Of a stretch of 64,000 nucleotides of DNA, positions 40,978-49,126 are shown in pieces (within the stretch, counting starts at the first letter, position 1; each line of letters begins with the position of its first letter). Both the position numbers and the translations under genes were made by a program. This DNA is from Pseudomonadota bacterium (GTDB lineage Bacteria > Pseudomonadota > Alphaproteobacteria > Rhizobiales > Rhizobiaceae), in assembly GCA_023419535.1 (NCBI GenBank), contig JAEZXX010000081.1, positions 83,541-147,540 of the forward strand, in the 5' to 3' direction. The notes under the pieces are model-generated. The model was given only the letters and a program-made list of their open reading frames with translations, was not told where the DNA came from and did not search any database.

Positions 40978-43900
40978 ATGTCGAACGCCCTTGCCCTCGG
41001 GGCCGGTCCGATCCTCGATCCGGCCTACCGGCTGGAGGACCGCTACGCCCGCGAGAGCGGCCGCGTCTTCATGACGGGCACGCAGGCGCTGGTGCGCGCT
41101 GTGCTCGACCAGGCGGCCCGCGACCGCGCGTCCGGGCTCGACACGGCCGGCTACGTGTCCGGCTATCGCGGCTCGCCGCTGGGCTCGGTCGACATGGAGC
41201 TCTGGCGGGCGCGAAAGCTCCTCGCCGAGCGGCGCATCACCTTCCAGCCGGGCGTCAACGAGGATCTGGCCGCGACCGCGATCCTCGGCACGCAGCAGGT
41301 GGAGAGCGACCCGAACCGTACGGTCCAAGGCGTGTTCGGCCTCTGGTACGGCAAGGGGCCGGGCGTCGACCGCTCGGGCGACGCGCTCAAGCACGGCAAC
41401 GCCTACGGCTCCTCGCCGCATGGCGGGGTGCTGGTCGTGGCGGGCGACGACCACGGCTGCGTCTCCTCCTCCATGCCGCACCAGTCCGACGTCGCCTTCA
41501 TGGCGTGGTTCATGCCGACGCTGAACCCGGCTTCTCTTGCCGAGTATCTCGCCTTCGCCGAATACGGCTGGGCGCTGTCGCGCTTTTCCGGCATGTGGGT
41601 CGGCTTCAAGGCGATCTCGGAGACGGTGGAGGCCGCCGGCTCGATCGAGCTCGCGGCCCCGCGCGTCTTCGTCCGCCCCGATTTCCTCGCGCCGCCCACC
41701 GGCCTGCACTATCGCTGGCCGGACCTGCCGGGGCCGCAGATCGAGGAGCGGATGGAGGCCAAGAAGATGGCCGTCTTCGCCTTCGCCGACGCCAACCCCA
41801 TCGACCGCCGCCTTTACGACGGCGAGAGCGCGCATTACGGCATCGTCACCACCGGCAAGGGCCATCTCGACCTGATGGAGGCGCTGCGTCTGCTGGGTCT
41901 CGACGAAAGGGAATGCGAGCGCCTCGGCATCGCCATCTACAAGGTCGGCATGGTCTGGCCGCTGGCGCGCCGGGCCGCGCTCGACTTCGTGCGCGGCAAG
42001 CGCGAGATCCTCGTGGTGGAGGAGAAGCGCGGCATCATCGAGAGTCAGTTCAAGGAATACTTCTACGACTTCCCCGGCGAGAAGCCCGAGCGCATGGTGG
42101 GCAAGCGCGACGAAGCCGGCGAGCGGCTGATCCCCTGGACGGGGGAACTGTCGCCGCGCCTTCTCGCGCCGCTCGTCGCCAAGCGCCTCCACGCCTTCTT
42201 CCCCGACCTCGACCTTCCCGCGCGGGCCGAGGCGCTCGATCCTTCGCCCGAGCGAACGATCCTGGTGCCGGGGGCGGTGAGGACGCCCTATTTCTGCTCG
42301 GGCTGCCCGCACAACTCCTCGACCAAGGTGCCGCAGGGGAGCCAGGCCCTCGCCGGCATCGGCTGCCATTTCATGGCGAGCTGGATGGACCGCGACACCA
42401 CCTCGCTGATCCAGATGGGCGGCGAGGGCGTCAACTGGATCGCCTCCTCGCCCTTCACCGGCAACCGTCACGTCTTCCAGAATCTCGGCGAGGGCACCTA
42501 TTACCACTCCGGCTCGATGGCGATCCGGCAGGCGATCGCCGCGAAGACCAACATCACCTACAAGATCCTCTTCAACGACGCTGTGGCGATGACCGGCGGC
42601 CAGCCGGTGGACGGGCCGATCTCGGTCCACGCCATCGCCCATTCGGTGCGCGCCGAAGGCGTTTCCCGCATCGCGCTCGTCTCCGACGCGCCGGAGAAGT
42701 TCTCAGCGGCCGACCTGCCGCACGGCACGACGATCCACCACCGGCGCGACCTCGACACGGTGCAGCGCGAGCTTCGCGACATTTCCGGCGTGACGGTGCT
42801 CATCTACGAGCAGGCCTGCGCCACCGAGAAGCGCCGCCGCCGCAAGCGCGGCACGATGGAGGACCCGAAGCGCTTCGTCGTCGTCAACGATCTCGTCTGC
42901 GAGGGCTGCGGCGACTGCTCGGTGGAATCGAACTGCCTGAGCGTCGAGCCGAAGAAGACGCCCTTCGGCGTCAAGCGCCGCATCAACCAGTCCAACTGCA
43001 ACAAGGATTTCTCCTGCCTCAACGGCTTCTGCCCCTCCTTCGTGACGGTGGAGGGCGGAACGCGCCGGACGCCCGAGCGCGTCGAGACCGACGCCGTGCG
43101 CCGGGCGGCCGCGCTTCCCGCCCCTGCGCCGCGCGATCTCGCCGAGCCCTACGATCTGCTCGTTACCGGGGTCGGGGGCACCGGCGTCATCACGGTCGGC
43201 GCGCTGATCACCATGGCGGCGCATCTGGAGGGCAAGGGCGCATCGGTGCTCGACTTCACCGGTTTCGCCCAGAAATTCGGACCCGTCCTTTCCTTCGTGC
43301 GGCTCGCGGCCGACCCGGAATCGATCCATCAGGTGCGGATCGATGCGGCCTCGGCCGACGCGCTGATCGGCTGCGACATCGTCGTCTCCTCCTCGCCCAA
43401 GGCGTCCGGCACCTACCGCGCCGGCATGAAGGCGGTGGTCAATCTCGCCGAAATGCCGACGGGGGACGTCGTGCGCCTTCGCGACGTCGATCTCGACGTG
43501 CGCCGCCGCTTGTCGGCGATCCGGAAGGTGATGGGCGAGGGGAACGTCGAGGCCTTCGACGCCAACCGCGCGGCGGAAGCGCTTCTCGGCGACACCGTCT
43601 TCGCCAACGTCATGATGCTCGGGCACGCCTTTCAGTCCGGCTTGGTACCGGTCTCGCTCGAGGCGCTCACCCGCGCGATCGAACTCAACGCCGTCGCCGT
43701 GGAGCGCAACCGCGAGGCCTTCGCGCTCGGGCGGCTCGCCTCGGCCGACCGCTCAGGCTTCGCCGCGATGGTGGCAGGTTCGGGCGAAGAGGCCGAGACG
43801 GGCGAGGACGAGACGCTCGACGCCGTGATCGAACGTCGCGTGGCCTTTCTCGAAGCGTATCAGGACGCCGCCTATGCGCGGCGCTATCGCGCTTCGGTGG

Positions 43901-44445
43901 GAAGGGTGCGCGAACAGGACCACGGCGGCGCGCTCACGCTGGCCGTAGCGCGCTCGCTCTTCAAGCTGATGGCCTACAAGGACGAGTACGAGGTCGCCCG
44001 CCTTCATGCCGATCCGGCCTTCGCCGCCGGCATCGCCCGCCAGTTCGAGGGCGATTACCGGCTGAACTACCATCTCGCCCCGCCGCTCCTGCCTGGCGAG
44101 AGCGATGCGCGGGGCCGGCCGGTTAAGCGCGCGTTCGGCCCGTGGATGGGCGGGGCGTTCGCGGTCCTGCGCCACTTCAAGCGCCTGCGCGGGACGATGC
44201 TCGACCCCTTCGGCCACACGGCCGAGCGGCGGATGGAGCGTGCGCTGATCGGTTGGTACGAGGATATCGTCGACACGCTGCTCGCCAGGATCGGCACGGC
44301 GCCGGCCGAAGACCTCGCCGCGATCGCCGCTCTGCCGATGGACATCCGCGGCTACGGCCCCGTGAAGGAGGAGGCGGCCGAAGCGGTGAAGGTGCGCATG
44401 GCCGAGAAGCTCTCCGCGCTGGCGGATCGGCGCCGGGCCGCCTGA
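40978..44445 (+). CDS. Indolepyruvate (aryl-pyruvate) ferredoxin oxidoreductase, fused form
   Basis: 1155 aa single-chain enzyme of the aerobic proteobacterial type. In order: pyrimidine-domain start (YVSGYRGSPLGSVDMELWRA), TPP-binding core with CSGCPHNSS at residue 440 and GGEGVNWIASSPF, cysteine-rich Fe-S segment near 641 (CEGCGDCSVESNC, then CNKDFSCLNGFC), gamma domain with VTGVGGTGVITVGALITMAA near 725, and a C-terminal helical domain. It oxidatively decarboxylates aryl-pyruvates to aryl-acetyl-CoA. Phenylpyruvate would give phenylacetyl-CoA directly, feeding the paa genes 134 bp downstream without PaaK. Confidence 0.92.
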   Translation: MSNALALGAGPILDPAYRLEDRYARESGRVFMTGTQALVRAVLDQAARDRASGLDTAGYVSGYRGSPLGSVDMELWRARKLLAERRITFQPGVNEDLAATAILGTQQVESDPNRTVQGVFGLWYGKGPGVDRSGDALKHGNAYGSSPHGGVLVVAGDDHGCVSSSMPHQSDVAFMAWFMPTLNPASLAEYLAFAEYGWALSRFSGMWVGFKAISETVEAAGSIELAAPRVFVRPDFLAPPTGLHYRWPDLPGPQIEERMEAKKMAVFAFADANPIDRRLYDGESAHYGIVTTGKGHLDLMEALRLLGLDERECERLGIAIYKVGMVWPLARRAALDFVRGKREILVVEEKRGIIESQFKEYFYDFPGEKPERMVGKRDEAGERLIPWTGELSPRLLAPLVAKRLHAFFPDLDLPARAEALDPSPERTILVPGAVRTPYFCSGCPHNSSTKVPQGSQALAGIGCHFMASWMDRDTTSLIQMGGEGVNWIASSPFTGNRHVFQNLGEGTYYHSGSMAIRQAIAAKTNITYKILFNDAVAMTGGQPVDGPISVHAIAHSVRAEGVSRIALVSDAPEKFSAADLPHGTTIHHRRDLDTVQRELRDISGVTVLIYEQACATEKRRRRKRGTMEDPKRFVVVNDLVCEGCGDCSVESNCLSVEPKKTPFGVKRRINQSNCNKDFSCLNGFCPSFVTVEGGTRRTPERVETDAVRRAAALPAPAPRDLAEPYDLLVTGVGGTGVITVGALITMAAHLEGKGASVLDFTGFAQKFGPVLSFVRLAADPESIHQVRIDAASADALIGCDIVVSSSPKASGTYRAGMKAVVNLAEMPTGDVVRLRDVDLDVRRRLSAIRKVMGEGNVEAFDANRAAEALLGDTVFANVMMLGHAFQSGLVPVSLEALTRAIELNAVAVERNREAFALGRLASADRSGFAAMVAGSGEEAETGEDETLDAVIERRVAFLEAYQDAAYARRYRASVGRVREQDHGGALTLAVARSLFKLMAYKDEYEVARLHADPAFAAGIARQFEGDYRLNYHLAPPLLPGESDARGRPVKRAFGPWMGGAFAVLRHFKRLRGTMLDPFGHTAERRMERALIGWYEDIVDTLLARIGTAPAEDLAAIAALPMDIRGYGPVKEEAAEAVKVRMAEKLSALADRRRAA

Positions 44446-44498
44446 CCAGAAGCATCACGCGAAATCTCCCAATCCTCCTTCGGCGTGACGAATTGATT

Positions 44499-44514
44499 GA
44501 CCGGTTGGTCGGTC
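44499..44514. promoter_or_regulatory. PaaR-type operator before paaG (GACCG-N6-CGGTC)
   Basis: Inverted repeat GACCG-GTTGGT-CGGTC, 66 nt before the paaG ATG. The core ACCG-N6-CGGT recurs in the livK/tetR spacer (59862-59875, one mismatch) and before the second TRAP operon (60668-60681), and the flanks GATT and ATG are also shared with the livK/tetR site. The likely binder is the TetR regulator at 59984. Confidence 0.65.
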
Positions 44515-44579
44515 CATGAGTAGATGGCGCGGTGAAATTCGCGCGGTCCGTCGATCCGCGCGCCGTTGGAGGACGGACG

Positions 44580-45374
44580 ATGGGCGAGGAACCGCTTCTT
44601 CGGGAGACGCGCGGCGGCGTGCTCGTGCTGACGCTGAACCGTCCCGACAAGCTGAACAGCTTCAACCCGGCCCTCCACCGTGCCCTGAAGGCCGCGATCG
44701 ACGAGGCGGCCGCCGATCCTGCGGTGCGAGCCGTCCTGTTGACCGGGGCGGGGCGCGGCTTCTGCGCGGGCCAAGATCTCGGCGACCGGAACCCCGATGC
44801 GATGGACGGCCCGCCCGACCTCGGGCAGACGCTGGAGGATTTCTACAATCCCCTGATCCGCGCGATCCGTGCGCTTCCCAAACCCGTGGTCTGCGCGGTC
44901 AACGGTGTCGCCGCGGGCGCTGGCGCCAACATCGCGATCGCCTGCGACATCGTGCTGGCCGCGGCAGGCGCCAAATTCGTCCAGTCCTTCTCCAAGCTCG
45001 GCTTGGTGCCCGATTCCGGCGGCACCTGGAGCGTGACGCGGCTCCTCGGCGAGGCACGCGCCAAGGCGCTGTTCCTGCTCGCCGAGCCGATCATTGCCGA
45101 ACAGGCCGCCGAATGGGGCCTGATCTGGCGCGCCGTGCCGGGTGAAAGCCTGATGGAGGAGGCGCATGCGATCGCCGCGCGCCTCGCCGAGGGGCCGACC
45201 TTCGGCCTCGGCCTGATCAAGGAGGCCGTGCAGGCCTCCGCCACGATGAGCCTCGACGAGAGCCTCGACATGGAGCGCGACCTCCAGCGCCGTGCCGGCC
45301 GCAGCGCCGACTATGCGGAGGGCGTTCGCGCCTTCCTCGGCAAACGCCCGGCGCGGTTCTCCGGGGTCGAGTGA
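44580..45374 (+). CDS. paaG: 2-(1,2-epoxy-1,2-dihydrophenyl)acetyl-CoA isomerase
   Basis: 264 aa crotonase-fold enzyme. N-terminal TRGGVLVLTLNRPDKLNSFN, oxyanion-hole segment GRGFCAGQDLGDRNPDA, second oxyanion NGVAAGAGANIAIACD, and LGLVPDSGGTW carrying the Asp that is catalytic in PaaG. It turns the ring epoxide into the oxepin form in phenylacetate breakdown. ATG 44580 has SD GGAGG at 7 nt; a GTG-type start upstream at 44532 would lie in the promoter. The stop overlaps the paaI start. Confidence 0.92.
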   Translation: MGEEPLLRETRGGVLVLTLNRPDKLNSFNPALHRALKAAIDEAAADPAVRAVLLTGAGRGFCAGQDLGDRNPDAMDGPPDLGQTLEDFYNPLIRAIRALPKPVVCAVNGVAAGAGANIAIACDIVLAAAGAKFVQSFSKLGLVPDSGGTWSVTRLLGEARAKALFLLAEPIIAEQAAEWGLIWRAVPGESLMEEAHAIAARLAEGPTFGLGLIKEAVQASATMSLDESLDMERDLQRRAGRSADYAEGVRAFLGKRPARFSGVE

Positions 45375-45808
45375 TGGACGGCGCGCCGCTCCCACCGCAA
45401 GCCGTCGCCGAGCGCTCGGCCGCCGCGATGTGGGCGGCCGACCGGCTGAGCCCCGCCCTCGGGATGGAGATCGTCTCCGTCGGGCCCGGAACGGCGACCC
45501 TTCGCATGAGGGTGCGCGGCGACATGCTGAACGGCGTCGGCACCTGCCATGGCGGCATGATCTTCTCGCTGGCCGACAGTGCCTTCGCCTTCGCGTGCAA
45601 CAGCCGCAACCAGGTGACCGTCGCGCAGCACTGCGATGTGACGTTCCACGCGCCCGCCCGTCTCGGCGAGACGCTGATCGCCGAGGCGCTTGAGGTGACG
45701 CAGGCGGGACGGTCCGGCCTCTACGACGTCCGCGTCGCCCGCGAGGACGGCACGCTCGTCGCGACCTTCCACGGCCATTCGCGCACGATTTCCGGCACGC
45801 TCTTCTGA
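45374..45808 (+). CDS. paaI: Hydroxyphenylacetyl-CoA thioesterase
   Basis: 144 aa hotdog-fold thioesterase. GVGTCHGGMIFSLADSAFAF near 56-75 carries the HGG motif and the catalytic Asp; the end reads ATFHGHSRTISG. In the phenylacetate pathway PaaI hydrolyses dead-end or misformed CoA esters and so frees CoA. Start ATG 45374 overlaps the paaG stop by one base. Confidence 0.92.
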   Translation: MDGAPLPPQAVAERSAAAMWAADRLSPALGMEIVSVGPGTATLRMRVRGDMLNGVGTCHGGMIFSLADSAFAFACNSRNQVTVAQHCDVTFHAPARLGETLIAEALEVTQAGRSGLYDVRVAREDGTLVATFHGHSRTISGTLF

Positions 45809-45843
45809 ACGCGCGCCGAGCACCTCTCGGGAGGAGGACACGC

Positions 45844-47148
45844 ATGCTCGACACCAGCCGAACGCCCAAGCTCGACCCGATCGAGACCGCCTCGCGCGAT
45901 GAGATCGCGGCGCTCCAGCTGGAGCGGATGAAGCGGACGCTCGCGCACGCCTACGCGAACGCGCCCTTCTACCGGCAGAAGTTCGATGCGGCGGGCGTCC
46001 ACCCAGACGATCTGAAGTCGCTGTCCGACCTCTCCCGTTTTCCCTTCACGGTCAAGCAGGACCTGCGCGACACCTATCCCTTCGGCATGCTCGCCGTGCC
46101 GCAGGAGAAGGTCGCCCGCTTCCACGCCTCGTCGGGCACCACCGGCAAGCCGACCGTCGTCGCCTACACGGCGAACGACATCTCCATGTGGGCGGACTGC
46201 GTGGCGCGCTCGATCCGCGCCGGCGGCGGGCGCCCCGGCGACATCGTCCACGTCGCCTACGGCTACGGCCTCTTCACCGGCGGGCTCGGCGCCCATTACG
46301 GGGCCGAGCGCCTCGGCTGCACCGTGGTCCCGGTCTCCGGCGGCATGACCGAGCGCCAGATCATGCTGATCGAGGATTTCAGGCCGCGCATCATCATGGT
46401 GACGCCCTCCTATATGCTGTCGATCCTCGACGCCTATCGCGCCGCCGGTCTCGACCCGCGCCGCTCGCCGCTCGAGGTCGGCATCTTCGGCGCCGAGCCC
46501 TGGACGAACGCGATGCGCGAGGAGATCGAGACGGCCTTCGACATGGACGCGGTCGACATCTTCGGCCTGTCGGAGGTGATCGGCCCCGGCGTCGCGCAGG
46601 AGTGCGTGGAAACCAAGGACGGGCTGCACGTCTGGGAGGACCATTTCTATCCCGAGATCGTCGATCCGGAGACCGGAGAGGTTCTGCCCGAAGGCGAACT
46701 CGGCGAGCTCGTCTTCACCTCGCTCACCAAGGAGGCGCTGCCGATCATCCGCTACCGCACGCGCGACCTGACGCGGCTTCTGCCGGGCACGGCCCGCACC
46801 ATGCGCCGCATGGAGAAGGTGACGGGCCGCTGCGACGACATGATCATCCTGCGCGGCGTCAACGTCTTCCCGACGCAGGTCGAGGAGCAGGTGCTGCGCT
46901 GCGCCGGCCTCAGCCCCCATTTCGAGATCGTGCTGTCGCGAAAGGACCGCATGGACACGATGCTGGTGCGCTGCGAGCGCGAGCCGGGCACCGGGGAGGG
47001 CGAGGTGCAGGCCGCCGCGCGCGACCTCGCCCACCGCCTCAAGAGCGTGATCGGCGTCACGGCGGCGGTGGAGATCGCCGAGCCGGCCACGCTGCCGCGT
47101 TCGGAGGGCAAGGCCAAGCGCGTGCGCGACGAGCGGCCGAAGCGGTAG
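45844..47148 (+). CDS. paaK: Phenylacetate-CoA ligase
   Basis: 434 aa AMP-forming ligase of the PaaK family. P-loop-like ASSGTTGKPTVVAYTANDIS near residues 98-117, GLSEVIGPGVAQEC near 242, RTRDLTRLLPG and ILRGVNVFPTQVEEQ in the C-terminal domain. It makes phenylacetyl-CoA from phenylacetate, ATP and CoA. SD GGGAGGAG precedes ATG 45844. It ends the paaG-paaI-paaK group; a weak hairpin (47156-47177) follows before the toxin-antitoxin pair. Confidence 0.94.
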   Translation: MLDTSRTPKLDPIETASRDEIAALQLERMKRTLAHAYANAPFYRQKFDAAGVHPDDLKSLSDLSRFPFTVKQDLRDTYPFGMLAVPQEKVARFHASSGTTGKPTVVAYTANDISMWADCVARSIRAGGGRPGDIVHVAYGYGLFTGGLGAHYGAERLGCTVVPVSGGMTERQIMLIEDFRPRIIMVTPSYMLSILDAYRAAGLDPRRSPLEVGIFGAEPWTNAMREEIETAFDMDAVDIFGLSEVIGPGVAQECVETKDGLHVWEDHFYPEIVDPETGEVLPEGELGELVFTSLTKEALPIIRYRTRDLTRLLPGTARTMRRMEKVTGRCDDMIILRGVNVFPTQVEEQVLRCAGLSPHFEIVLSRKDRMDTMLVRCEREPGTGEGEVQAAARDLAHRLKSVIGVTAAVEIAEPATLPRSEGKAKRVRDERPKR

Positions 47149-47259
47149 GCCGCCGGGCGCGGGGTGATTTGCGCGCCGCCGTCGTCTACATTTGGCCGTC
47201 TGCCGAGAGCCTTGCGATGCCGAGCCTCGGCCCGTCGCTCAACCCGTGAAGGCGTATGG

Positions 47260-47613
47260 ATGTCCCGTCGCGATCCGACCTCTCTTGGTGTCACGACCCT
47301 CGCCGAGCGCAAGGCGAACGAGGCGAGGCGCCGGAAGGACGCTGCAAACTCCATCGTATGCGCCCTGCGCGATCATGCGCGTGATCACGGCGGCCGGTAT
47401 GTCGTCTTCGGCTCCTACGCGTCCGGCACGATGCGCTACGACAGCGACCTTGACATCCTGATCGACTTCCCGCCGGAGCGGGCCGTGGACGCCTGGCTGT
47501 TCGCCGAGGATGCCTGCGCGGTGAACGCGCTCCCTCCGGATCTGCACGACGCGCGCACGACGAAGAGCGTGTTCCTTGACAGGGTTCTGAGCCAAGGTCT
47601 CGTCCTGTCGTGA
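47260..47613 (+). CDS. MntA-type nucleotidyltransferase antitoxin (MNT)
   Basis: 117 aa minimal nucleotidyltransferase. The catalytic motif GS-x10-DxD is intact: GSYASGTMRYDSDLDILID, with Gly51, Ser52, Asp63 and Asp65. Family members AMPylate and so silence the partner HEPN RNase. Start ATG 47260 has a poor SD (AAGGCG). It overlaps the HEPN gene by 4 nt (GTGA). Its position between paaK and paaX in a catabolic cluster is unusual. No transposase or repeat flanks it, and base composition is close to that of the neighbours. Confidence 0.85.
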   Translation: MSRRDPTSLGVTTLAERKANEARRRKDAANSIVCALRDHARDHGGRYVVFGSYASGTMRYDSDLDILIDFPPERAVDAWLFAEDACAVNALPPDLHDARTTKSVFLDRVLSQGLVLS

Positions 47614-48149
47614 CCGACGCGCGGTGGATCGAGGTCGAGGACGACCTGGAGGCGGCGTCCCGCCATTTCGCCAACGCGGCCTCGCTCGCCGACGACGGGG
47701 GGTTCGACGAGGAGGGGCTGCCGGGCTACCGGGCCCGGATGGCGCTCATGCATGCGATGCAGTCCGCTCACACGTCCCTCGAGGCGGCATTGAACCGAAT
47801 ATTGGAGATTCTGGGAGAGGAGCCGCCGGTCGGGAGCAACTCCCATGCCGACCTCGTCCGGCGCGTGTCGCGTGCCGTCGACAGGCCGGGCCATCTGCGG
47901 CCCGCGATCCTAACGCCGGACGTCAGCCGCGACGTGGACGAGTCGCGGCGCTTCCGGCATCGTGCGATGCACGACTACGACAATTTCGAGCCGACGCTTG
48001 CCGGGCCGTCGATCGAGGCTGCCCGCCGTCTGGCCTCGCGCCTGAAACCCTGCATCGCGGCGTTCCGGGACCGGGTCGACCCGCTGACGCCTCCGCTCGC
48101 CGACGAGGGCGGACGTCCCGAGCGATCCGCGGGCACGCCGAAGGAATGA
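47610..48149 (+). CDS. HepT-like HEPN toxin RNase
   Basis: 179 aa from a GTG start overlapping the MNT stop. The HEPN signature Rx4HxY is present as R116-HRAM-H121-D-Y123. In characterised MntA-HepT pairs the Arg and His are the RNase residues and the Tyr is the AMPylation site. It is longer than typical HepT (about 130-145 aa), with extra sequence in the middle (GEEPPVGSNSHADLVRRV) and a polar tail. The stop overlaps the start of paaX (ATGA), so the toxin and the phenylacetate repressor are translationally coupled. Confidence 0.82.
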   Translation: MTDARWIEVEDDLEAASRHFANAASLADDGGFDEEGLPGYRARMALMHAMQSAHTSLEAALNRILEILGEEPPVGSNSHADLVRRVSRAVDRPGHLRPAILTPDVSRDVDESRRFRHRAMHDYDNFEPTLAGPSIEAARRLASRLKPCIAAFRDRVDPLTPPLADEGGRPERSAGTPKE

Positions 48150-49003
48150 GTGAAACGCGCGAGGCCATCGCGGCGATCACCACTGCCTTCCCGCTGCGGG
48201 CCGGCGCGTTCGTCGTCACGCTCTACGGCGACGTCGTGGCGCCGCGCGGCGGGCAGCTCTGGATGGGCAACATCGTCGAGGCCTGCGCCATCGTCGGCAT
48301 CTCGGAAAGCCGCGTGCGCACCGCCGTCTCCCGCCTCGTCGCCGCCGGCCAGATCGAGGCGACGCGGATCGGGCGCAAGAGCTACTACCGTCTGACGCCG
48401 GCGGCGCAGGAGGTCTTTACCGCCGCGGCCCGGCGCATCTACCGCGCGCCCGAACCCGCGCCCTTCCGGGGTTGGCAGATCGCGATCCTCCCCGCCGGCC
48501 CGGAGCGCGAGGCCGTGGCCGCACGGCTGGCCGCGCTGCGCTTCGGCTTTCCCCAGGCCTCGATCGCGCTCCGACCCGACCGGGGCGAAGCGCTGCCCCG
48601 GCTCGGCGTTCCCGTCTTCGCCGCGTCCAGCGCCACCGACATCGGCTCGCTCGTCGCGGAGGCCTTCGCGCTGGCGGATCTCGGCGACACGATCGAGCGC
48701 TTCGTCGGGGTCTTCGAGCCGCTCGGCCGCATCCGCGCCTCCGGGATCGAGGCGATCGGCCTGCGGCTTCTGCTCGTTCACGTCTTCCGGTCTATCGCGC
48801 TCAGCGACCCGGAACTGCCGAGCACCTTCCTGCCCGACGGCTGGCGTGGGCGGGAGGCGCGCGAACTCTTCGCCCGCCTCTACCTCGACCTCGCCGCACC
48901 CGCCGACGAGGCGATCGCCCGGCGTTTCGAAGCGGCGGACGGCCCGCTCCGAGCGGAGCTGACGCGCATCTCCCGTCGCATCGCCGACCTGTCCGAGCGC
49001 TGA
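48146..49003 (+). CDS. paaX: Phenylacetate catabolism repressor
   Basis: 285 aa. N-terminal winged helix typical of PaaX (FVVTLYGDVVAPRGGQLWMG, ISESRVRTAVSRLVAAGQIE), a middle domain (RGWQIAILPAGPEREAVAAR) and the PaaX C-terminal domain (LLLVHVFRSIALSDPELPST). PaaX represses paa promoters until phenylacetyl-CoA binds. Start ATG 48146 overlaps the HEPN stop, with AAGGA upstream inside that gene. It precedes paaA by 123 bp containing several palindromes, its probable targets. Confidence 0.92.
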   Translation: MSETREAIAAITTAFPLRAGAFVVTLYGDVVAPRGGQLWMGNIVEACAIVGISESRVRTAVSRLVAAGQIEATRIGRKSYYRLTPAAQEVFTAAARRIYRAPEPAPFRGWQIAILPAGPEREAVAARLAALRFGFPQASIALRPDRGEALPRLGVPVFAASSATDIGSLVAEAFALADLGDTIERFVGVFEPLGRIRASGIEAIGLRLLLVHVFRSIALSDPELPSTFLPDGWRGREARELFARLYLDLAAPADEAIARRFEAADGPLRAELTRISRRIADLSER

Positions 49004-49038
49004 AAGCGTCACGCGGCAGGCGCTGCCGGACCTTGTCA

Positions 49039-49066
49039 TGTGACGCGTTCGGTGCGATATGTCACA
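49039..49066. promoter_or_regulatory. Inverted repeat TGTGAC-N16-GTCACA before paaA
   Basis: TGTGACGC at 49039-49046 and ATGTCACA ending at 49066 face each other; a related GCGTCACGC stands at 49006-49014 just after paaX. These GTGAC/GTCAC half-sites, clustered in the paaX-paaA spacer, are candidate PaaX (or Crp-type) binding sites. Confidence 0.45.
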
Positions 49067-49080
49067 GCAAAGGGTTGTTT

Positions 49081-49107
49081 GCGGTAAAGTGCGTGACGCA
49101 TTACCGC
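49081..49107. promoter_or_regulatory. Palindrome GCGGTAA..TGCGTGACGCA..TTACCGC before paaA
   Basis: Outer arms GCGGTAA (49081-49087) and TTACCGC (49101-49107) enclose TGCGTGACGCA, itself palindromic; the spacing is offset by one base. It ends 19 nt before the paaA ATG, just upstream of the SD GAGGAGG. As DNA it could bind PaaX; as RNA it could form a 5'-leader hairpin. Confidence 0.5.
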
Positions 49108-49126
49108 GGCGCCGAGGAGGTCAGCC

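Noticed and set aside
47156..47177. Hairpin GGCGCG..CGCGCC after paaK as a terminator isolating the toxin-antitoxin genes
   Set aside because: The stem is only 6 bp with a 10-nt loop and no T-run, too weak in this GC-rich background to annotate as a terminator.
47260..48149. MNT-HEPN pair as part of an insertion sequence or genomic island
   Set aside because: No transposase, inverted ends, target duplication, tRNA or clear base-composition shift was seen around it.
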